Shown: piece by piece, positions 7,399-14,351 of the stretch
How the letters are laid out: the number at the start of each line of letters is the position of its first letter
Numbering within the stretch: the first letter of the stretch is position 1
Origin: DATAVB01 sp040414495
GTDB taxonomy: Bacteria > Actinomycetota > Actinomycetes > Mycobacteriales > QHCD01
Length of the DNA: 17,646 bases
NCBI GenBank assembly: GCA_040414495.1
Contig: JBEDUI010000142.1
Span: forward strand, 1-17,646
Direction: 5' to 3'
Program-made: the position numbers and the translations under genes
Notes under the pieces: model-generated
Told to the model about the DNA's origin: nothing
Seen by the model: only the letters and a program-made list of their open reading frames with translations
Databases searched by the model: none

Positions 7399-8029
7399 TC
7401 GTATGTCGGCGCAGGAGTTGGTCCACCGGGCCTGCAAGCTGGGGACCGGGGGCCGCCGAATTCTGGGTATTGCCGGTGCGCCGGGCTCGGGGAAGAGCAC
7501 GCTCGCGAAATATCTCGCGGCCGCGGTCGGTCCGGCGGCGATCGTCGTTCCGATGGACGGATTTCACCTGGCCGATGTGGAGTTGAGCCGCCTGGGTCGG
7601 GCCGATCGCAAGGGTGCCCCGGACACGTTCGACCCGCTCGGTTATATGGCGCTGCTGCGGCGATTCCGGGCCGAAACCGCGAACATCGTGTACGCGCCGG
7701 CGTTCGAGCGGGATCTGGACCAGCCGATCGCCGCCAGCATTGCGGTGGAGCCGTCCATTCGGCTGATCATCACCGAAGGCAATTACCTGCTCTACCACGA
7801 ACCGCCGTGGACCGGCGTCCGCGATCTGCTGGACGAGTGCTGGTTTATGGAGTTGGACAACACCAAACGGCGGGAACGGCTGGTGCATCGGCATGTGCAG
7901 TTCGGCAAAACGCGACCGGCGGCCGAGCGGTGGGTGAATGGCTCCGACGAGGCGAATGCCCGGGCCGTAGCAGGTGGTGTCGCGCGCGCCGATCTCGTGG
8001 TACCCGGCGACCTGACCGAGCTGGGTTGA
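7388..8029 (+). CDS. Nucleoside/nucleotide kinase-family P-loop kinase (uridine-kinase/FrcK-like)
   Basis: Cytosolic ATP-dependent small-molecule kinase of 213 residues. The Walker A loop is G30-APGSGK-S37. PMDGFHL follows at about 56-62 and RKGAPDTFDPLGY about 25 residues later, a set found in the uridine kinase/pantothenate kinase/YggC-FrcK subgroup, where members phosphorylate sugars or nucleosides. A second acidic strand reads LIITEGNYLLY. The lid region has KRRERLVHRHVQFGK. The GTG start at 7388 overlaps the upstream gene by 11 bp; ATG 7403 is an equally possible start, and neither has a strong ribosome binding site. It sits near the GlpD/DeoR pair and converges with the iron-type dehydrogenase 22 bp away. 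A sugar or polyol substrate would fit, but this is inference. Confidence 0.85.
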   Translation: MTTDRMSAQELVHRACKLGTGGRRILGIAGAPGSGKSTLAKYLAAAVGPAAIVVPMDGFHLADVELSRLGRADRKGAPDTFDPLGYMALLRRFRAETANIVYAPAFERDLDQPIAASIAVEPSIRLIITEGNYLLYHEPPWTGVRDLLDECWFMELDNTKRRERLVHRHVQFGKTRPAAERWVNGSDEANARAVAGGVARADLVVPGDLTELG

Positions 8030-8051
8030 ACGGTCCAGCCAGAATCGCCAT

Positions 8052-9338
8052 TCACCAGTTCGCCAACGATTCGGCGAAGATCGCGCGCAGATCGGCAGCC
8101 GAGGGTTGTTTCGGCGCCTGCGCCAGCAATCGGCGTTGACTCACCGCGCCCTCCACGAGAACGTCGAGATCAGCCTCGGTGTAACCCACGGCGCCGATGC
8201 CGGACGGAATACCGAGTCCACGCATCAACCCGATCAGCGCGGCCGGCAGCTTTTCCGCGTCCGGCGTCGTCTGCCGGCCCGGATCCAGGAGCTGTGCGGC
8301 TCGGACGTGCCGCTCCGGATTGGCGCCGAAGGTGAACCGGAATGCCGCCGGCGCGGTCAACGAGACGGCCTGACCGTGCGGCACCAGCGGTTCGTCACCG
8401 GGATAGCCGGCCGGGTGGTATTCCCGCACCCGCCCGGCGATCGGATAGGCATTCGCGTGCGGAATATGTACGCCGGCATTGCCGAAACCCATGCCGGCGT
8501 ATGTAGCGGCCAACATCACGTCGGTGCGCACCGCAAGATCGTCGCCGTTCTCCACCGCGGCGTGCAGGGATCGGCTCAGTGCCGCGATCGCCTGCTCGGC
8601 CCAGAGGTCGGATATAGGATTGGCGCCGCAATAGACGACCCGTTCTTCCGGAGATTTGCGCGCCACCGCGGTGTACGGTCGCGCGGTCAGCGATTCCACG
8701 GCATGACAGAGCACATCCATACCGCAGGCGGCAGTGACAGCCGCTGGCATCGACACGGTCAACTGAGGATCGACGATTGCCAGGCTCGGACGCAGTGCGG
8801 GATGGCTGATCCCCGTTTTGACCTGTAATTTCAGCACGTCCAGGATGGACATCGCCGTGCATTCCGAGCCCGTTCCGGCGGTCGTTGGAATAGCGATCAT
8901 TGGCCGCAGCGGATTGACCGGAGCCAGCGCCTTTCCCACCGGTGCGTTGAGATAGTCGGCCAGCTCGCCGGGATTGTTGGCCAACAGGTTTACCGCTTTG
9001 GCGGTGTCGATCGACGACCCGCCACCGAGCGCGACGATCGCGCCCCACGAGCCGGCCGAGCGGGCAAAGTCCAGCGCCGCCAGTACGCTCGCGTCGGTCG
9101 GCTCGATATGCACGCCGTCGTAGATCACGCATTCCACGCCTTGAGCGCGGGCATTTTCCGCGATTCGGTCGGGCCATCCGGTCGCGGCGATGCCGGCGTC
9201 GGTGACGATCAACGCGCGATCGACTCCGCGCCGGGCCAACTCGTATCCCGTTTCATCGACGGCGCCCAGCCCGATTTTCAAGGCCGGCGCGGCCCAGGTG
9301 AAGACGGTGTCGTGTTCCGGATACTGAATTCTTCTCAT
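8052..9338 (-). CDS. Iron-containing alcohol dehydrogenase, hydroxyacid-oxoacid transhydrogenase type
   Basis: Soluble enzyme of 428 residues in the iron-dependent alcohol dehydrogenase superfamily. N-terminal half: TVFTWAAPALKIGLGA, then the nucleotide-binding GGGSSIDTAK (about 105-114) and IPTTAGTGSECT (150-161). Metal ligands fit D208 and H212 in GMDVLCHAVES, a histidine in GVHIPHANAYPI (291 or 294), and H321 in LVPHGQAVSLTAP. The run REYHPAGYPGDEPLVPHG with FRFTFGANPERHVRAAQLL is characteristic of the ADHFE1-like hydroxyacid-oxoacid transhydrogenase group, which couples 4-hydroxybutyrate oxidation to 2-oxoglutarate reduction. ATG 9338 gives the family length and N-terminus; AAGGG lies only 1 nt before it, too close to be a good site. 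The same frame stays open for 158 more codons upstream, but that part encodes a MarR remnant. Plain alcohol or maleylacetate reductase activity is the alternative. Confidence 0.82.
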   Translation of the reverse strand: MRRIQYPEHDTVFTWAAPALKIGLGAVDETGYELARRGVDRALIVTDAGIAATGWPDRIAENARAQGVECVIYDGVHIEPTDASVLAALDFARSAGSWGAIVALGGGSSIDTAKAVNLLANNPGELADYLNAPVGKALAPVNPLRPMIAIPTTAGTGSECTAMSILDVLKLQVKTGISHPALRPSLAIVDPQLTVSMPAAVTAACGMDVLCHAVESLTARPYTAVARKSPEERVVYCGANPISDLWAEQAIAALSRSLHAAVENGDDLAVRTDVMLAATYAGMGFGNAGVHIPHANAYPIAGRVREYHPAGYPGDEPLVPHGQAVSLTAPAAFRFTFGANPERHVRAAQLLDPGRQTTPDAEKLPAALIGLMRGLGIPSGIGAVGYTEADLDVLVEGAVSQRRLLAQAPKQPSAADLRAIFAESLANW

Positions 9339-9576
9339 GCCCTTGGACGTTAGCGCGTATCGATTGACTGTCCACGTTGTATCGCGGGACGTCTCGGGCT
9401 TGCGTGGGAACCGAACCGGGGCCGCGGTGCGATCGCGCCGAGGCCGAACGAGAGTTGTGGACGTGCCGCGACGACACGGGTGCGTTTCGTCTCGCAACGA
9501 AGTTGAAACAGCCAATGCGACCCCCAGACCGGGCATGTCTGGTACCGGCCCCGCAACCGGACCTGCCCCGAAAGGC

Positions 9577-9812
9577 GCCGGCGGCGGCGAAGGTACGCAG
9601 CGCCCGGACCAAACCTTCCGGTGCTGCTCGGCCAGCGTGCCAGGCTCACGCGCGGCGAGCACCGCCAGCGTCCGGTATTGCGGCGGCGTCATTTCGGACA
9701 CATCGCTGAGCGACTGGATCGCGACCGAAATCAGGACACGAGAAGAAAACAAGACCGCGTCGAGATGCTCATTTGTGTCAACATCCCGTGTCGGTGCGAC
9801 ATCTACGGCCAA
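9577..9812 (-). pseudogene. MarR-family regulator remnant
   Basis: Reverse-strand codons from about 9812 encode HLDAVLFSSRVLISVAIQSL and TPPQYRTLAVLAAREPGTLAE. This is the dimerisation helix and first wing-preceding helix typical of actinobacterial MarR proteins. The frame should continue into the recognition helix (an LA...STATR-type stretch) but runs instead into unrelated proline-rich translation. In another frame, GLVRALRTFAAAG (about 9615-9577) resembles the C-terminal helix of the same family. The simplest reading is an internal deletion removing the DNA-binding core plus a frameshift. The first codon (TTG 9812) is uncertain. The debris lies between osmC and the iron-type dehydrogenase, so it may once have controlled either one. 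The MarR N-terminus is fairly clear; the C-terminal match is weaker. Confidence 0.6.
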
Positions 9813-9871
9813 TACGTTGGCGTCAGCCTTTCAGCGTGTGCGACCCGAGTCGGCCGCACCCGAGGGGAGCC

Positions 9872-9887
9872 TGACCGGAGCCGGTCA
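9872..9887. promoter_or_regulatory. Perfect palindrome 7-2-7 upstream of osmC
   Basis: TGACCGG (9872-9878) and CCGGTCA (9881-9887) flank AG with no mismatch. The site lies between the MarR remnant and osmC and is followed 2 bp later by a second hairpin. Size and position suit a dimeric MarR-type operator, though the adjacent MarR gene is broken. Confidence 0.5.
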
Positions 9888-9889
9888 TC

Positions 9890-9914
9890 TCGTCTGTCCT
9901 CTTTGGACAGACGA
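9890..9914. promoter_or_regulatory. Perfect 10-bp stem-loop upstream of osmC
   Basis: TCGTCTGTCC (9890-9899) and GGACAGACGA (9905-9914) pair perfectly around the loop TCTTT, 119 nt before the osmC start. It could be a terminator for transcription entering from the left, an operator, or a leader hairpin. No T-run follows on the plus strand. Confidence 0.55.
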
Positions 9915-10033
9915 ACAGGACGTCACCAACCACCCGAATCGGTGCCGGTGTGAGACGCGGGGGTACGGTCAACTCAGAGCCTCGCAGACCTAACGAGGAC
10001 CCGCCCGGCCGCACTGATACACAAAGGAGTGAC

Positions 10034-10471
10034 ATGCCCACACGCACCGCCCGCACCGCTTGGACCGGCTCCCTGGAGCAGGGTTCGGGCCAGGTGGAGC
10101 TCAGCAGCTCGAAGATCGGGACGTACGAGGTGTCGTTTCCCAAGCGCACCGCGGATGACGCCGGCGGCACCACCAGCCCCGAGGAGCTGATTGCCGCCGC
10201 GCATTCGGCCTGTTACTCGATGGCGCTTTCCGCCGAGGTCGCCCGCGCCGGCGGTACGCCGCGCTCGCTGGACGTCAGCGCGAACGTCACGCTCGGCCCG
10301 GATCCAGCGGGTGGCTTCAAGCTGACCGGCATCCAGCTCGTGGTGCGCGGTACGGTCGACGGCCTGGATGCCGCCGGTTTCGAGGCGGCCGCCCAGGCGG
10401 CCAAGGTGGGCTGCCCGGTCAGCAAAGCGCTCGCCGCTGTTGATATTTCGCTGGACGCCGCGCTCGCCTAG
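10034..10471 (+). CDS. osmC: OsmC-family peroxiredoxin
   Basis: Cytoplasmic thiol peroxidase of 145 residues that reduces organic hydroperoxides and protects against oxidative stress. The family pattern is complete: a short N-terminal strand region (ARTAWTGSLEQGSGQVEL), then TSPEELIAAAHSACYSMALS with the peroxidatic C60, then strand-rich DVSANVTLG and GIQLVVRGTV, then the helix KVGCPVSKAL with the resolving C127. Length is normal for OsmC; Ohr proteins are similar, but the TSPEELIAAAHSAC form fits OsmC better. ATG 10034 has a strong AAAGGAG at 10023-10029. Two palindromes lie upstream (9872-9914) beside the MarR remnant; MarR-family OhrR proteins often control such genes, so the loss of this regulator could alter expression. 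That link is inference. Confidence 0.92.
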   Translation: MPTRTARTAWTGSLEQGSGQVELSSSKIGTYEVSFPKRTADDAGGTTSPEELIAAAHSACYSMALSAEVARAGGTPRSLDVSANVTLGPDPAGGFKLTGIQLVVRGTVDGLDAAGFEAAAQAAKVGCPVSKALAAVDISLDAALA

Positions 10472-10574
10472 TGCGCTGCGGGCCTGCGGCTAGTCGATTC
10501 GATTCGACCACATGGGACAACGGATTCGCACCGTGACCGGACGGAGTCCATTCGTAAGAACGGACAACTGAAAA

Positions 10575-10643
10575 GCCCGCAGCGACAGCAGATCACCGGC
10601 AGCCCCGTGCTGCCGGTGATCTGCTGTGATGGCTGCCGCGGGC
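10575..10643. terminator. Very strong stem-loop after osmC (perfect 19-bp stem)
   Basis: The arms at 10585-10603 and 10609-10627 are perfectly complementary over 19 bp with the loop CCCGT. An outer GCCCGC/GCGGGC pair (10575-10580, 10638-10643) extends it after a bulge. It starts about 100 nt after the osmC stop. There is no T-run, which is common for actinobacterial terminators. A stable small RNA or a repeat element is the alternative. Confidence 0.6.
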
Positions 10644-11339
10644 AAAGTCCAGTGTGAAATGCGCTCGTCGCCGGAAGGTTCGGTGCGGAATAATAGCGAT
10701 CCGGCAAAGACTGCGTGATCGGCTGAACTACGCGCGTTCGTACGGCGTTCAGGCCCGGCCGAATCGATCGCGGGGCGTGTCGTGTCCCAGCTGCGGCAGG
10801 GCGTAACCGCCCGAAACTCGCGAGAGGTAACGAGCCAGCGCAAAATCCCGGGTACGTCCGGCCAGCCAAGCGAATCGCGATTTAGCGCAAACGCGTACCA
10901 GTCGGTCCATCCGGCAACCTTGTCGTGACTTGGCCGTAGCCAGATGGCAATCGGATCAGCACGACGCAGCCGAATACGGCTGAATCGACGGCGTTGCGTT
11001 CACCGTGGTCGTGAATCCGCCCAAGTTTCGGGCCGATCAACGTCCGCCGGAAAGGAGAGTACCGGTATCGCCGCAGCTACGGCGGTATCCGCAGGTCGGC
11101 CAATTCGCCTGACACAGCGCGAGTTGCATCACGATGCGGCCCTTGGATCACGGTCCTTGATGTTATCTGGCCCGCTACCGCCCCATGCAAGGAGGCGGCC
11201 GGCGCGGTGAAACCCCGCCATTTGGCCACTTTCTTTCTACCCGTTCGATAAGCGAGAATGTCTTTTTGTCGTAGCGGCTTCTAGAACGCCGCTGGTAAGG
11301 CAGCATGTCTCACCGACCATATTGGTGAAAGCACAGTCA

Positions 11340-11390
11340 GGGACGGGAATGCCGGGTGAGGCTTTGCTCCGATTGGCGCACAGCCGTCCC
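11340..11390 (+). promoter_or_regulatory. Leader inverted repeat before the acyltransferase-E1-GGDEF operon
   Basis: GGGACGG (11340-11346) pairs with CCGTCCC (11384-11390) around a 37-base region that itself contains GCC/GGC pairing. The right arm ends 3 bases before the AGGGAGA ribosome binding site, so folding could affect translation of the first operon gene. I could not match it to a c-di-GMP riboswitch consensus. Confidence 0.4.
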
Positions 11391-11403
11391 ACTAGGGAGA
11401 GTA

Positions 11404-12156
11404 ATGATGTCGACGACGGTGCCCGAATTGCTTGTGGACGAGCAGGCGCGCTCGATCTCCTTCTGGGATCCGACGTCCGGCTGTCGCATCGAGGCGCACA
11501 CACCACAGAAACGGCCCGATCTGTGGCGGTCTTACGTTGCTGGCCTGACGGAGAGCTACCAACGATTCGGCGTTGAGGCCGCGTTGGACCTGGATTCCTT
11601 CGTCTCCGGTGACTCTACGTCGCTATTCTTCGTGGCATTCAGTCCGACCGAAGAGATTGTCGCGGGGGTGCGCATGCACGGCCCGCTGGCCAGCAGTCAG
11701 GATGCCCACGCGTTGATCGAGTTCGCCGCCGATCCGACTGGCATGGCGATGGTGGGGCGTCTCATTGAGGACCGCCTACCGTTTGGTGTGTTGGAAATCA
11801 AGGGCGGCTGGGTCGCGCACACCGCCAATCACCGCGACGAGTTGAGCAACACCCTGGCCCGCTGCTTTCTGCATGCCATGACGATATTGGACGTGCAGTT
11901 CGCTTTCTGCACGGCCGGAACGCATGCGGTGAAACGCTGGCTCAGCACCGGATCCGCTGTCACTGAAGGACTGGTACCGGTGCCGTACCCTGACGAGCGC
12001 TATCAGACCACCATGATGTGGTGGGATTTCAGCAAGTTACACGAGCGAGCGGATCCGGCTCAGCTGCGACGTTTTCGTGGTGAGGCCGCCGTAATCGCCC
12101 GGTCCAGTGTGGTCGACGCAGTGAGTTCGCTGCCACGGCCGCGTGTACACGCATGA
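11404..12156 (+). CDS. GNAT-fold / FeeM- or LuxI-like acyltransferase homologue, first gene of operon
   Basis: Protein of 250 residues with no signal peptide or membrane segment. Visible features suggest an N-acyltransferase fold like FeeM and acyl-homoserine-lactone synthases: strand LFFVAF, strand EEIVAGVRMHGPL (about 83-95), the acidic-strand EIKGGWVAH (131-139), a long helix ELSNTLARCFLHAMTILDV, strand FAFCTAGTHAVKRWLSTG, and a final YQTTMMWWDF strand. In that fold the central strand and following helix bind the acyl donor. The family match is by pattern, not by a decisive motif. AGGGAGA at 11394-11400 serves ATG 11404 (spacing 4) or ATG 11407 (spacing 7). Its TGA overlaps the next ATG (ATGA at 12153-12156), so co-translation with the E1-nitroreductase fusion is expected. 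Donor and acceptor are unknown. Confidence 0.62.
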   Translation: MMSTTVPELLVDEQARSISFWDPTSGCRIEAHTPQKRPDLWRSYVAGLTESYQRFGVEAALDLDSFVSGDSTSLFFVAFSPTEEIVAGVRMHGPLASSQDAHALIEFAADPTGMAMVGRLIEDRLPFGVLEIKGGWVAHTANHRDELSNTLARCFLHAMTILDVQFAFCTAGTHAVKRWLSTGSAVTEGLVPVPYPDERYQTTMMWWDFSKLHERADPAQLRRFRGEAAVIARSSVVDAVSSLPRPRVHA

Positions 12157-14351
12157 CCGCGTTGAACGACTCCGGCTGCACGTCGGAGCCCAGTTGGCAA
12201 GTGGAAATTCTCGACGAGCGCAGCGAGACCGACCGGATCAGATTGGACGCGCTGCGCTCCGATCCCTGCGTAGATACGGTGGATTCGCTGCCGTCGATGC
12301 GGGCCGAGCTTGATCGGCTGGTGCCCGCGGTGGGCTCGCAGCTGCGTTCGGAACCACACCGGTGGATTTATTACCCGTGGCGGCGCAGCGTTGTCTCGGT
12401 GCTCGGTCCATTGTCGTACCGCCGGTTGCGGCTCGATCGGAATCGAAACAAGATCACCGCGGCCGAACAGGAACGCCTGTCCACTCGGAATATCGGTGTC
12501 GTCGGACAGAGTGTCGGGCATTCCATTGCGTATACATTAGCCATGGAAGGATTGTGCGGCCGTATTCGTTTGGCTGATTTCGATGCTATCGAACTGTCCA
12601 ATCTCAATAGGGTGCCAGCAACCGTGCTGGATATAGGCGTGAACAAGGCGGCGGTCTGTGCTCGCCGGATTATGGAGCTGGACCCCTACGTTGACGTCGA
12701 GATATTCGATAAGGGTCTCACCCCGGATACAATGAACGAATTTCTGGATGAGCTGGACCTTGTTATTGAGGAATGCGACTCTCTCGATATCAAGCTCTCG
12801 GTTCGGGAGGCAGCGCGGGCCCGCCGGTTGCCTGTGGTGATGGAGACCAGCGACCGCGGTCTGCTCGATGTGGAGCGATTCGACCTGACTCCGGACCGTC
12901 CGATATTCCATGGCATGCTCGGCGATCTCAGCGCCGCGGATATGAGCGGTCTGTCTACACACGACAAAGTTCCGTATGTCTTGCGGATTCTGGAGACCGA
13001 CCAGCTCTCGGCGATCATGGCGGCGTCGATGGCCGAGGTCGACGAGACACTGACCACCTGGCCGCAATTAGCCGAGGACGTGACATTGGGCGCGGCCAGT
13101 GTGGCCGCAGTCGCCCGCCGCATCGGCCGCGGTGACGAGCTGCCCTCGGGCCGTACCCGGGTCGATCTGCAGTCGACCCTCGACCGGCTGGCGCAACCCG
13201 ACGCCCCGGCCGAAGGCACGCTGCCGCCGGCGCCGCCGGTCGAGCTGGTGCCGGATGACCCAGCTGGAACCGACGCCCTCACCACGATTCTGCGGTCGGC
13301 GAGCCTGGCCCCCTCCGGGGGCAACGTGCAGCCGTGGGAATTCGTGGCCGACGAGTCGAGCCTGCAGGTCCATCTCGTACCTGAACGCACCAGCACCATG
13401 GATGTTGCATTTCGCGGCAGCTATGTGGCAATCGGTGCGGTGTTGGCCAACGCCCGGATCGCCGCGGCAGCTACGGGCCGGTTGGGCGCGGTCGAATTGT
13501 TCCCGTCGGATACGGAAAACCACATTGGCACGGTGCATCTACTCGAACGCGGGGGCGTCGATCCCGAGTTGGCGGCGGAGTTCCCGGCGATGCTGGCCCG
13601 CTGCGCCAACCGGCAGCACGGCAAGCCGGAGGATCTGGCGCCGGAGTTGATCGACGAGCTGCGGGCGCTGGTCGAGGACGAGGGCGCGCGGCTGCGCCTG
13701 CTCACCACACCGGAGTCGCTCGAGCAGTGCGCCGAACTGCTCGGCGAATCAGACCGGATCCGTTATCTGACACCGTGGCTGCACGCGGAAATGATGAGCG
13801 AGCTGAGCTGGCCCGGCCAGGACCGACTCGACATGGGTCTGGACGTACGTACCTTGGAGCTGGGCGCCGCCGATCTGGCCAAGCTTGCGGTCGCCCGGCG
13901 CGCGGATGTCATGGCGGCGCTGGCTAGTTGGAACGGCGGTCGCGCTTTGGGCCAGCCGACCCGCGACAGCGTCCTGTCCAGCTCGGCCATCGCTGTCGTG
14001 ACGATCAAGGGCCGTTCGCCGGTTGACTACGTCCGCGGCGGCGCCGCCGTAGAACGGCTCTGGATCCGGGCGCAGGCACGTGGATTGGGCGTTCAGCCGG
14101 TTTCGCCGGTATTTCTGTTCGCGCAAAGCGCGGACGACTTCACCTCATTGGTCGGCACGCCGTATCGTAGTGAACTCACCCAGTTGGCTCATCAGTTCCG
14201 TAGCCTGTCTGGTGTGCCCCACGACGAGGAGTTCGCTCTGATTCTCAGGCTGAGCCATGCGCCGCTGCCCACGGCGCGCAGCCAGCGCCTGGGGCTGGAT
14301 GCGTTGCTGCGCAAACCGGCGCAGGGACCGGGGATCGAGGCTGATGGGTAG
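12153..14351 (+). CDS. Rv1355c family protein: ThiF/E1-like domain fused to nitroreductase
   Basis: Two-enzyme fusion of 732 residues. Residues 1-110 hold a lead segment with YYPWRRSVVSVLGPL and LRLDRNRNKIT. Residues 112-330 form a ThiF/E1-like adenylation domain: NIGVVGQSVGHS replaces the usual GxGxxG loop, ADFDAIELSNLNR (141-153) keeps the Asp and the NLNR arginine motif, K165 is in GVNKAAVCARR, and the acidic ECDSLDIKL (207-215) matches the usual D-x-x-D region. No CxxC zinc pair is seen. A proline-rich linker (about 350-370) leads to a nitroreductase domain from 374 with R381-SASLAPSGGNVQPWEF, the FMN-binding signature, and later GAAVERLWIRAQARGLGVQPVSP. Length is close to Rv1355c of M. 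tuberculosis, annotated MoeY without proof of a molybdopterin role. Start and stop overlap both neighbours (ATGA at 12153; 8-bp overlap at 14344). Confidence 0.85.
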   Translation: MTALNDSGCTSEPSWQVEILDERSETDRIRLDALRSDPCVDTVDSLPSMRAELDRLVPAVGSQLRSEPHRWIYYPWRRSVVSVLGPLSYRRLRLDRNRNKITAAEQERLSTRNIGVVGQSVGHSIAYTLAMEGLCGRIRLADFDAIELSNLNRVPATVLDIGVNKAAVCARRIMELDPYVDVEIFDKGLTPDTMNEFLDELDLVIEECDSLDIKLSVREAARARRLPVVMETSDRGLLDVERFDLTPDRPIFHGMLGDLSAADMSGLSTHDKVPYVLRILETDQLSAIMAASMAEVDETLTTWPQLAEDVTLGAASVAAVARRIGRGDELPSGRTRVDLQSTLDRLAQPDAPAEGTLPPAPPVELVPDDPAGTDALTTILRSASLAPSGGNVQPWEFVADESSLQVHLVPERTSTMDVAFRGSYVAIGAVLANARIAAAATGRLGAVELFPSDTENHIGTVHLLERGGVDPELAAEFPAMLARCANRQHGKPEDLAPELIDELRALVEDEGARLRLLTTPESLEQCAELLGESDRIRYLTPWLHAEMMSELSWPGQDRLDMGLDVRTLELGAADLAKLAVARRADVMAALASWNGGRALGQPTRDSVLSSSAIAVVTIKGRSPVDYVRGGAAVERLWIRAQARGLGVQPVSPVFLFAQSADDFTSLVGTPYRSELTQLAHQFRSLSGVPHDEEFALILRLSHAPLPTARSQRLGLDALLRKPAQGPGIEADG

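Larger units (their letters stand above)
10472..11403. other. 932-bp gene-free region
   Basis: No frame here has a recognisable protein or a convincing start. It holds the strong stem-loop at 10575-10643. At 11273-11293 AGCGGC and GCCGCT form a 6-bp inverted repeat around 9 bases containing TTCTAGAA. At 11340-11390 a GGGACGG/CCGTCCC pair closes a 37-base loop just upstream of the ribosome binding site of the next operon. The promoter of that operon must lie in the right part, but I cannot place -35/-10 boxes with confidence. Confidence 0.6.

Noticed and set aside
9339..9812. N-terminal extension of the iron-type dehydrogenase to 586 residues
   Set aside because: The extension is a MarR fragment plus low-complexity junk; family members start near the TVFTWAAPALK segment, matching ATG 9338.
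10490..10843. 117-aa reverse-strand gene between osmC and the operon
   Set aside because: Composition is that of random high-GC translation and it crosses the perfect 19-bp stem-loop; no motif or ribosome binding site.
10944..11210. 88-aa plus-strand gene
   Set aside because: Arg/Ser-rich, no recognisable fold, no ribosome binding site at the start.
11300..11400. c-di-GMP (GEMM) riboswitch before the operon
   Set aside because: The expected conserved core of the GEMM aptamer could not be found, only a generic stem near the ribosome binding site.
11404..14351. Complete azole-peptide (TOMM) biosynthesis cluster
   Set aside because: E1-like and nitroreductase domains are suggestive, but no YcaO cyclodehydratase or precursor peptide gene is visible in the window.
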